From Ruminococcus sp. (GTDB lineage: Bacteria; Bacillota; Clostridia; Lachnospirales; Lachnospiraceae), in contig JAHHTL010000017.1 of NCBI GenBank assembly GCA_020024635.1, forward strand, positions 1 to 44,761: a stretch of 44,761 nucleotides of DNA. The letters are read 5' to 3'. Positions within the stretch are counted from its first letter, which is position 1. Every line of letters starts with the position of its first letter. Made by a program: the position numbers and the translations under genes. The notes below the pieces were generated by a model. The model was not told the DNA's origin. It was given only the letters and a program-made list of their open reading frames with translations, and did not search any database. Positions 17,728-24,864 of this stretch are shown piece after piece.

Positions 17728-18150
17728 TTACCGGAACGGCATCATATGTATTTTTTTGATTAAGTATATAATGCTAAATAAAAATATCATTATCATAATT
17801 ACATACAGAACTCCCAAAACAACTAGATATTCAACATAATATATTTGTTTTATAGTAGATAACATTAATATAGTACCAAAGATTCCGAACAATACTGAAA
17901 AACCCAGGCTCCATATGCCATATATCAAAAAAATTTTTCTTCCTTCTATATCTTTAGAAGAAAATGTTGAAATTATAAAAATTCCAACTAAAAGAGCACA
18001 TATAATTTGTACAATGATTAATCAAGTTACAAACAATGATAAGCATCTAATAATGGGCGAAAACTGTGTCATTTCAGGTTCAATGCACTTCGTTTTCCAG
18101 TCAGAAGGGTACTCTTTTCCGGACTGTTATCGTCCTTTAATTGCATGCAT
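17728..18150 (-). pseudogene. Small membrane protein gene broken by two in-frame stops
   Basis: From an ATG at 18150 one frame runs to 17728 for 141 codons, interrupted by TAA at codon 8 and TGA at about codon 43. The segments between read like protein: MHAIKGR, then QSGKEYPSDWKTKCIEPEM through PIIRCLSLFVT, then a C-terminal part with three hydrophobic helices (starting LIIVQIICALLVG) and a final KKIHMMPFR. The last part alone could be translated from an ATG at 17928 as 66 residues. The conserved look of the broken N-terminal part argues for recent nonsense mutation. Family not recognised. Confidence 0.5.
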
Positions 18151-18154
18151 TAAA

Positions 18155-19012
18155 CTATTTGTTTTTCCTTTCTAACAAATCAATCATTTTTTCTTCTGAT
18201 AAAGGTAATCTGCTCTCATACAAATATTCATATATTTCTTCTAACTTATATATACTATTTTCTTTCCACATTTCGATTACATAGTCTAAAATTAATATTC
18301 CATCCAAAATATAACATTCAAGGTTGGATATATATATTGCTCTGCTATTTTCAGGGTGAACCCACTTTCCACTAGCATATTTTATGATTTCATTTCCTAA
18401 AAATGCAGCTATCTCAATTAGCAATTCTTGAACATTTTCATATTTTTCACCGTGTTTTTCATCTATTAAATTCTCAATCAATTTAAACCATTTTCTTATT
18501 TCAATTAATGAAATATTTTTTATACTAATCAAATTCTCATGAATAAACTTTTCGGATAAACTCTGATTATTATTATATAAGCGTTCTGCCATTTCAAATG
18601 TTGGTATTATTTTTTCTTCTACAGTTAATTTTTTCATTATTGGTTTTTCATATTTTTCTATAATTTCCCTAAATGCTTTAATAATTTCCACAAAATCTTC
18701 TTCACTTGAATAACTCCACCATCCTATTTCAGGTATATACCCTATATTTTTATACTTTTTATTATCACTCTCAGTCAAAATATCTTTTATGAATTTTCGT
18801 GGATATTGAAATGCATTTGTTTCAAAATATAAGCGTAACTGTTTTTCTAGTTTACTTTCTTGTATACAAATTTTACATATGATATCTCCTATTTTTTTTT
18901 CATAACACCACATATCTCTTTCTTTTAGTGCATAGCAATAATCCTCTTTTGCCACATAAGTTCCTATAATATCTTTTATAATTTTCATTTTTTTCATATA
19001 TTTTTCTCGCAT
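18155..19012 (-). CDS. Hypothetical protein, candidate immunity protein
   Basis: A 285-residue soluble, highly charged protein (many Lys, Glu and Ile) with very AT-rich codons. The first 130 residues contain YCYALKERDMWCYEKKIG and a W-rich IPEIGWWSYSSEEDF segment, loosely like DUF4304-type sequences. The C-terminal part has LLIEIAAFLGNEIIKYASGKW, a 'GE-helix then W' pattern seen in some immunity-type proteins. Both resemblances are from memory and weak. Two ATGs (19012 and 18997) are possible and neither has a good ribosome site. It follows the tipless RHS terminus by about 80 bases on the same strand, where an immunity gene is expected, but no toxin domain remains. Function is inferred from position only. 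Confidence 0.5.
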   Translation of the reverse strand: MREKYMKKMKIIKDIIGTYVAKEDYCYALKERDMWCYEKKIGDIICKICIQESKLEKQLRLYFETNAFQYPRKFIKDILTESDNKKYKNIGYIPEIGWWSYSSEEDFVEIIKAFREIIEKYEKPIMKKLTVEEKIIPTFEMAERLYNNNQSLSEKFIHENLISIKNISLIEIRKWFKLIENLIDEKHGEKYENVQELLIEIAAFLGNEIIKYASGKWVHPENSRAIYISNLECYILDGILILDYVIEMWKENSIYKLEEIYEYLYESRLPLSEEKMIDLLERKNK

Positions 19013-19094
19013 TCTTCGTAATTAACTGTTGATAAATACTAAAGTTCATATTCAATTTCTTTTTAATTCAATATGTACTTTAGTAATATATAAT

Positions 19095-19460
19095 TTAAGT
19101 CCATACCATCTTATTTTGTGCACGTAAACCATTAATATAGCAATAAACGTATTCGGTAAAAGTAATAGGAAATATAATAGCTCCTTTTACTCTATCACAA
19201 GCTACAAACCTTCCGTTTTCTGCTATATATTCCCTTGCCTGGGCATAATACGTCCCTGCAATCTCATCCCTTTGGTATCCCGTATATCCAAACAGCTGTA
19301 TCTTCCCCGTTTACTTCCACCACTCTTCCAAGGGCATCATAAACAAACGTGGTCCTTGCCCCGTCCGGTGCTGTCACTCTTGCAAGGTTCCACATGCTGT
19401 CGTAGGTCAGGAGGGTTTTCCTTCCTTCTTTATCCATGATCTTACTCGGACGGTTAATGA
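19095..19460 (-). pseudogene. Decayed RHS C-terminal core, tip lost
   Basis: On the minus strand NRPSKIMDKEGRKTLLTYD and TFVYDALGRVVEVNGEDT are YD repeats in one frame. After a frame change near 19280 the sequence continues FGYTGYQRDEIAGTYYAQ, AREYIAENGRFVACD and TEYVYCYINGL, the highly conserved end of RHS cores that normally precedes a variable toxin. Here a stop follows about 10 residues later (19095-19097), so the toxin tip is missing. An ATG at 19491 gives a 75-residue frame whose first 14 residues are not RHS. It is probably untranslated as a functional protein. Confidence 0.82.
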
Positions 19461-19491
19461 ATAACTTCTTCTTTGTTGATGATTTCTCCAT

Positions 19492-19991
19492 ATATTTACT
19501 TTTAAAGAGTTGTTTACTTTTCGTGATTTTTTCTTCATTTTACACAATTCCGCACCAGTTTTCAATATTTTCAAAAGTTTTTTTGTGCATAATTACCTAA
19601 CATTTCTCAATTTGAAAGCATACAAATTTTCTGGATAACATTTTTTGATTTAGCATGGCAAACCAGTTGTAATGGCAACCAGTTCCCAATGCATCTTTTT
19701 TTCTCCACATCAAAGTTATATTTAAATCTATTTTCGAATAACTGTTTCTTTTACCACACAGATGCAGATTTCGTATTCCCTTTTAAACGGTCCAAATAGT
19801 TTCAGTGCTCTTTGTAAGGACGATTTATTTAATTCTCCTCCTCATTCAAAGGATCATTTTGGTATAATAACATAGGTGTTTACATACTTATATTTTACCT
19901 CAACAGTCGGATTTTCCGAAGTCTGGCTGTAATTTTTATAACACAAAAGAGGCTGCACACTAATCTTCTTAGTGTGACAGCCCCCTTTTTG
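19492..19991. other. Gene-poor 500-base stretch next to lysC
   Basis: AT-rich and without a convincing gene. A minus-strand frame at 19728-19841 reads protein-like (LNKSSLQRALKLFGPFKRE, then EICICVV) but has a stop immediately upstream and no start, so I take it as a decayed remnant. The lysC terminator occupies the right end. Confidence 0.5.
19944..19990 (-). terminator. lysC operon terminator
   Basis: A 13-bp stem with one bulged base (GGCTG-T-CACACTAA with TTAGTGTGCAGCC on the minus strand) and a 5-base loop is followed by CTCTTTTGTG. It starts a few bases after the lysC stop; the plus strand also has a T run after it. Confidence 0.8.
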
Positions 19992-21200
19992 TTAATCTGC
20001 AAGTCCGAATGCATCGTGCACAGAAATCATAGCACGTTCCACATCATTCTCATCAATTAAAACTGTAATTCTTACTTCTGAAGTCGAAATCATACTGATA
20101 TTTACTCCTGCATTAAATAACGCTTCGAACATTTTTGCTGCAATTCCTGGATTGCTTAACATTCCTGCTCCTACTACCGAAATTTTCGCCACATTATCCT
20201 TATGTAAAATATCGCTGATTCCAAGAAATTCTTTGTTTCTCTCGAGCAATGAAAGAGTTTCATTTAAATCATCTTGCGCAATGGTAAAAGAAATATCTTT
20301 TGTTCCACCACGACCAACTGACTGTAAAATCAAATCTACATTGATGTTATTTTTTGCAAGGGTGTTAAATATTTTGAAAGCAACACCTGGTTTATCATCT
20401 ACACCAATCACAGATATTCTCGATGTATTTTTATCAGATGCCACTCCACTGATTAACATTTTTTCCACTTTTGCTACCTCCTTGACGATTGTTCCTGAAT
20501 GATTGTTTAGGCTAGATCTCACTACCAGCTGTACTCCATATTTTTTAGCCATCTCTACCGAACGGTTATGTAATACCCTTGCTCCAAGAGATGCTAGTTC
20601 TAACATTTCTTCATAACTGATTTCTTTTAGTTTTCTCGCATTAGGTACCACTCTTGGATCAGCAGTATAGACGCCATCTACATCGGTATATATTTCACAT
20701 AAATCTGCGTGTAATGAGGCTGCTATTGCTACTGCACTTGTATCGGATCCCCCTCTTCCTAAGGTTGCAAAATCATCGTATTTGTTTACTCCCTGGAATC
20801 CTGTTACCACTACAATTTTTTTGTAGTCTAATTCATGACGAATTCTCTGTGAATCCACGCGTTTCACACGTGCTCCACCATACGCACTTGTACAATGAAA
20901 TGCCACCTGAAACGCATTTAACGAAACCGCTGGAACTCCCAGCGAATTAATAGCCATTGATAAAAGCGAAGCTGATACTTGTTCCCCTGTTGCCAACAAC
21001 ATATCCATCTCTCGTTTTGACGGATCGGATGTGATCATTTTGGCTTTTTGTATCAATTCGTCTGTTGTATCGCCCATTGCAGATAATACAACAATAATGT
21101 CATTTCCCTTTCTGTAGTCTTCGATACAACGCTCTGCCACTCGAAAAATACATTCCTTATCCGCGACAGAACTTCCTCCAAATTTTTTTACAATCAGCAT
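19992..21200 (-). CDS. lysC: Aspartate kinase with two ACT domains (alpha subunit; internal beta start)
   Basis: Aspartokinase phosphorylates aspartate, the first step toward lysine, threonine, methionine and diaminopimelate. The 402-residue protein has KFGGSSVAD at residues 5-13, the substrate-binding TLGRGGSDTSAVA segment near 147-159, and two ACT domains from about 255 onward (ISVIGVDDKPGVAFK and ISVVGAGMLSNPGIAAK) that bind effector amino acids. Length fits the monofunctional Bacillus LysC class (about 408). ATG 21200 follows CAGGAGG. A strong internal ribosome site before Val245 suggests a separate beta subunit. It is last in the prfB-hom-mutase-lysC series and starts 14 bases after the mutase-like gene. 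Confidence 0.96.
   Translation of the reverse strand: MLIVKKFGGSSVADKECIFRVAERCIEDYRKGNDIIVVLSAMGDTTDELIQKAKMITSDPSKREMDMLLATGEQVSASLLSMAINSLGVPAVSLNAFQVAFHCTSAYGGARVKRVDSQRIRHELDYKKIVVVTGFQGVNKYDDFATLGRGGSDTSAVAIAASLHADLCEIYTDVDGVYTADPRVVPNARKLKEISYEEMLELASLGARVLHNRSVEMAKKYGVQLVVRSSLNNHSGTIVKEVAKVEKMLISGVASDKNTSRISVIGVDDKPGVAFKIFNTLAKNNINVDLILQSVGRGGTKDISFTIAQDDLNETLSLLERNKEFLGISDILHKDNVAKISVVGAGMLSNPGIAAKMFEALFNAGVNISMISTSEVRITVLIDENDVERAMISVHDAFGLAD
20466..20483 (-). promoter_or_regulatory. Internal ribosome site and GTG start for an aspartokinase beta subunit
   Basis: Inside lysC the minus strand reads AAGGAGGT, seven bases, then an in-frame GTG at 20468 (codon 245). Translation from it would give a 158-residue protein made of the ACT regulatory region, as in Bacillus subtilis aspartokinase II, whose 163-residue beta subunit starts near codon 246. 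Confidence 0.65.
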
Positions 21201-21214
21201 ATGCTTCCTCCTGT

Positions 21215-22420
21215 CTATTCTTCTTCAAACAAATGTGAAATTAAGGTATATCCCTCTTCGATCATTCTTCCTGTCTCTCTAGCGGTCACTTCATTGTATC
21301 CCTTTTTCCCCTCTAAATCCTGTCGACTGTCATAAATCAAATACGGAACAGGATCTGCCGTATGGGTACGGATACTCACAGGGGTAGGGTGATCTGGAAG
21401 AACCAAAAGTCTAAAATCTTCTCCTGCCTGATACATACTATCCACGACAGTTCCGATAATATATTGATCGATATTTTCCATTGCTTTCATTTTATTTTTC
21501 ACACTTCCTTGATGTCCCATTTCATCTGGTGCTTCTACATGTATATATGCAAAATCTGCATTATCCCGCAGTAATGCTTTTAATGCTGCTTTTGCCTTAC
21601 CAAGATAATTCGTATGAAGTTTACCATTTGCTCCCTCTACTAAGATATTACGCATACTTGCCCCTATTGCAATTCCCTTTAACAAGTCTACTGCTGAGAT
21701 CATAACCCCTTCTTTTTTAAATTTTGTTTGAAATGGTGGAAGAATTGGTTTGGTACCAGCTCCCCAAAACCACATAGAATTTGCTGGATTTAACCCTTCT
21801 TTCATTCTTTCAAGATTTAATGAATGATTGGATAATATTTCGTAACTTTCCTCCATCATACTCTTTAGTTCCAAATCCTTTGGAAGATATTCTCCTATTC
21901 TTTGTGTGAGAATATCATGTGGTGCTGTAAGCTGTGTTACTTTTCCTTTTTTCCAAACAAGAAGGTGCCTATAACTTGTACCACAATATAGTTCATATCC
22001 TTTATTATTGAATTTTTCCTGTAAATCCTTCAACAATACTGCCGCATCTTTGGTCTCAATCTCATCTGAACTATGGTCTACCAATCTCTTGTCTTCATAG
22101 CGTTCTTCCTCTTGTGATAACGTCACAAGATTACAGCGAAACGAAACATCCTCCGGTTTCATATCAACTCCGATGCTAAGGGCTTCTAACGGAGATCTTC
22201 CTGTATAGTATTGTCTCGGATCATATCCAAGGACCGATAAATTTGCGATATCACTTCCCGGCGTCATGCCTTTGGGAATCGTTCGCACTATTCCTAGTTC
22301 TGACACGGGTGAGAGCATATCAAGCGTAGGTGTATACGACGCCTCCAGTGGTGTCTTTCCCCCTAATTCCTCCATTGGTTCATCTGCCATTCCGTCACAT
22401 AAAATAACAATATATTTCAT
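21215..22420 (-). CDS. Phosphoglycerate-mutase-like protein, probable homoserine kinase
   Basis: The 401-residue protein belongs to the cofactor-independent, archaeal-type phosphoglycerate mutase branch of the alkaline phosphatase superfamily. It shows the metal-binding ILCDGMAD at residues 6-13, a PGSDIANLSVLGYDP segment with candidate nucleophile Ser56, HVEAPDEMGHQG, and LPDHPTPVSIRTHT. The bacterial subfamily is annotated as a proposed homoserine kinase (TIGR02535) because it sits with threonine genes where thrB is missing. Here it lies 5 bases after hom and 14 before lysC, which supports that role strongly. ATG 22420 follows GGAAGGAT. The alternative, a glycolytic mutase, is less likely from context. 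Confidence 0.82.
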   Translation of the reverse strand: MKYIVILCDGMADEPMEELGGKTPLEASYTPTLDMLSPVSELGIVRTIPKGMTPGSDIANLSVLGYDPRQYYTGRSPLEALSIGVDMKPEDVSFRCNLVTLSQEEERYEDKRLVDHSSDEIETKDAAVLLKDLQEKFNNKGYELYCGTSYRHLLVWKKGKVTQLTAPHDILTQRIGEYLPKDLELKSMMEESYEILSNHSLNLERMKEGLNPANSMWFWGAGTKPILPPFQTKFKKEGVMISAVDLLKGIAIGASMRNILVEGANGKLHTNYLGKAKAALKALLRDNADFAYIHVEAPDEMGHQGSVKNKMKAMENIDQYIIGTVVDSMYQAGEDFRLLVLPDHPTPVSIRTHTADPVPYLIYDSRQDLEGKKGYNEVTARETGRMIEEGYTLISHLFEEE

Positions 22421-22425
22421 AGATT

Positions 22426-23643
22426 TTATCCTTCCACACGAATCATGTGTAAAATTTCCGGGAACTGAGCAGCCATTTTTTCATACGCTGCTTCACTTAA
22501 TTCTTCCGTCACAAATCCAAATTCTCCTGTCAACCCTTGCACTTTTACAACTTTGATTGTTCCAAACACCTGCGTAAGACGCTCCAAAAGTTCTTCTTGT
22601 TCCCCTTTTATTCTGACAAAATATTTTTTGGTTGTATCAGACAAAGGTAGCAACTGCGCTTTTTCTTCCGTCCAAGATGCCATAATATCTTCCTTTTGAT
22701 GTTTCGCTGCTTCTATCACATCTACAACAACAGCACTTGCTGTTGGAAGTTTTCCAGCACCACTCCCATAAAACATTGCATCTCCTAGGACATTTCCACG
22801 GAGGAATACTGCATTAAACACATCATTAACACTGTACAACGGATGCGCTTGTCCTAGCAACACAGGGGATACCATGGCACAAACTTGATCGTTCTTTCTT
22901 TTGGCTGATGCAAGAAGTTTAATGGTCATCTCCATTTGTTTAGCATACATCATATCTTCTTTTGTGATCTTTGTAATACCTTCTGTATGGATTTCCTCAA
23001 AATCAACTGCTTTTCCAGTAATAATTGAAGAAAGAATTGCAATCTTTCTACATGCATCATGCCCTTCTACATCCGCTTCTGGGTTAAATTCTGCATATCC
23101 TTTATCCTGTGCTTCTTTTAAAACCTCTGCATAGTCAGACCCATCGTAAAACATTTTTGTCATCATATAGTTGGTGGTGCCATTTAAAATTCCGGTAACT
23201 TCGTCGATTCGATCTGCTGTAAGGCATTCATTTATATTACGGATAATCGGAATTCCTCCACCGACACTTGCTTCAAACAAGAAATTTACCTTTTGCTCCT
23301 TTGCCAAGGAAAGAAGCTCTGTTCCATGACTGGCAACAAGTGCTTTATTGGATGTTACCGCACTTTTTCCCGCCAGCAGACATCTCTTAACAAAGGTATA
23401 TGCCGGTTCCAGTCCCCCCATAACTTCTACCACAATCTCTACTTCCGGATCGTTTACAATCTCTTCAAAATCATGCGTAAGAACCTGTTCTATAGGATCT
23501 CCTGGAAATTCTCTTAAATCAAGAACGTATTTTATATGAATTTCTTCTCCTGCTCTCTGGTTGATCAAGCTTTGATTGGTACGAAGCACTTCTACAACAC
23601 CTGAACCAACTGTACCATATCCCATTACTGCTATATTTACCAT
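22426..23643 (-). CDS. hom: Homoserine dehydrogenase with ACT domain
   Basis: Reduces aspartate semialdehyde to homoserine with NAD(P)H at the branch to threonine and methionine. The 405-residue protein begins with a Rossmann nucleotide loop GYGTVGSGVVE (residues 8-18). It has NGTTNYMMTKM and the catalytic YAEFNPEADVEGHDACRK region (about 190-207), and ends with an ACT domain (about 330-405, FVRIKGEQEELLERLTQVF), as in feedback-regulated Firmicute enzymes. ATG 23643 follows AGGAGG. It lies 28 bases after prfB and 5 bases before the mutase-like gene, so these genes are probably translated from one message. Confidence 0.96.
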   Translation of the reverse strand: MVNIAVMGYGTVGSGVVEVLRTNQSLINQRAGEEIHIKYVLDLREFPGDPIEQVLTHDFEEIVNDPEVEIVVEVMGGLEPAYTFVKRCLLAGKSAVTSNKALVASHGTELLSLAKEQKVNFLFEASVGGGIPIIRNINECLTADRIDEVTGILNGTTNYMMTKMFYDGSDYAEVLKEAQDKGYAEFNPEADVEGHDACRKIAILSSIITGKAVDFEEIHTEGITKITKEDMMYAKQMEMTIKLLASAKRKNDQVCAMVSPVLLGQAHPLYSVNDVFNAVFLRGNVLGDAMFYGSGAGKLPTASAVVVDVIEAAKHQKEDIMASWTEEKAQLLPLSDTTKKYFVRIKGEQEELLERLTQVFGTIKVVKVQGLTGEFGFVTEELSEAAYEKMAAQFPEILHMIRVEG

Positions 23644-23671
23644 GTTTTCCTCCTGACTTTCTCTGCAGAAT

Positions 23672-24770
23672 CTATTGCTGCATCAGATATGCATTGATAA
23701 ACGGATCAATATTTCCATCCATTACAGCACCTACATTGCTTATTTCTGTATTTGTACGATGATCTTTTACCATCGTGTATGGCTGCATAACGTAGGATCT
23801 TATCTGACTTCCAAAGTTTATATCTTTTACTTCCCCACGAATACCGGATACTTTTTCTGCTTGTTCTTGCTGTTTCATCAAATATAACTTTGCTTTTAAC
23901 ATCTGCATTGCTTTATCTTTGTTCATATGCTGTGAACGCTCATTCTGACATTGCACAACAATCCCTGTTGGAAGATGCGTAATTCTAATTGCAGAAGAGG
24001 TCTTATTAATATGTTGTCCTCCTGCTCCACTAGAACGATACGTATCAATCCTTAAATCGTCTTCATCAATCTCTATATCAAGATCTTCCTCAATATCCGG
24101 AATCACATCACAAGATGAAAACGATGTCTGTCGTTTTCCTGCCGCGTTAAACGGCGAGATTCTTACCAAACGATGTACGCCTTTTTCTGACCGAAGATAA
24201 CCGTATACATTTTCTCCAGACACTTCAAACGTCACCCCTTTGATCCCCGCAACATCTCCTTCTAAATAATCAAGAACCTCCAAGCTAAATCCACGTTTTT
24301 CAGCCCACCGGCTATACATACGATATAACATACTTGTCCAATCGCAAGCTTCTGTTCCACCTGCTCCAGCATGTAGCGTAACAATTGCATTGCAATTATC
24401 GTATTCCCCTGTGAGCAATGTCTGAATTCGAAGTTTCTCAAACTTTTCTTCAAAATCTGAAAGTTCCTCTTCTAATTCCTCTATTGTTTCACCACTTGCA
24501 TCTTCTTCGCTCATTTCAATCAAAATTCCTAGATCTTCATAAGTTCCAAATAACTCCTCCATCTCTTTTACTGTATCTTGAAGTCCTTTTAGATGCTTCA
24601 TGGTGTGTTTTGACGCTTCTGGGTCATCCCAAAATCCCGGCTCTTCAATTCTTCGTTCTAATTCCTCAATCTGTTCTTTCTTTGACGCTACGTCAAAGTG
24701 AATCCCTCAAATCTTTCAGTGGCTCTTCATAAGCGCTAAGTCTCATTTTTAATTCATCAATTAAAACCAC
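23672..24770 (-). CDS. prfB: Peptide chain release factor 2 (programmed +1 frameshift)
   Basis: RF2 terminates translation at UGA and UAA. The gene starts at a GTG (24770) behind AGAGGTGA, runs 25 codons to CTT, meets an in-frame TGA (24693-24695), and resumes in the +1 frame at GAC (24694-24692) for 340 residues, giving 365 in all, the standard RF2 length. The site keeps the known elements: an internal GAGGGA ribosome-like sequence a few bases before CTT TGA C. The second frame carries GGQ (SSGAGGQHINKTSSA, needed for peptide release), and the upstream frame ends LRDSL. secA lies directly upstream, a common pairing. The shift makes RF2 self-regulated. Confidence 0.97.
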
Positions 24771-24791
24771 TTTATTCACCTCTTTCTATCA

Positions 24792-24820
24792 TTCATATAA
24801 TTTTTTCATTAGCTTTCCAA
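24792..24820 (-). promoter_or_regulatory. Possible prfB promoter
   Basis: On the minus strand TTGGAA, a 17-base spacer and TATGAA sit between the secA terminator hairpin and the prfB ribosome site. The match is moderate. Confidence 0.4.
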
Positions 24821-24824
24821 AACA

Positions 24825-24854
24825 TATGAGAATCTGCAATAGCAGATTCTCATA
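24825..24854 (-). terminator. secA terminator hairpin
   Basis: A perfect 13-bp stem (24825-24837 with 24842-24854) and 4-base loop, 11 bases after the secA stop. The following T run is short (TGTTTTGG), so some read-through into prfB is likely. Confidence 0.65.
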
Positions 24855-24864
24855 GAAATCAGTT

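Noticed and set aside
17915..18175. A plus-strand frame of 86 codons in the RHS island
   Set aside because: It lies opposite a protein-like minus-strand frame, has no ribosome site, and its product looks like random translation of AT-rich DNA.
16510..19610. A shared 13-base string (TTACCTAACATTT) near 16513 and near 19594 as possible island boundaries
   Set aside because: Too short and AT-rich to exclude chance, and the flanking bases do not match; no target duplication or integrase is present.
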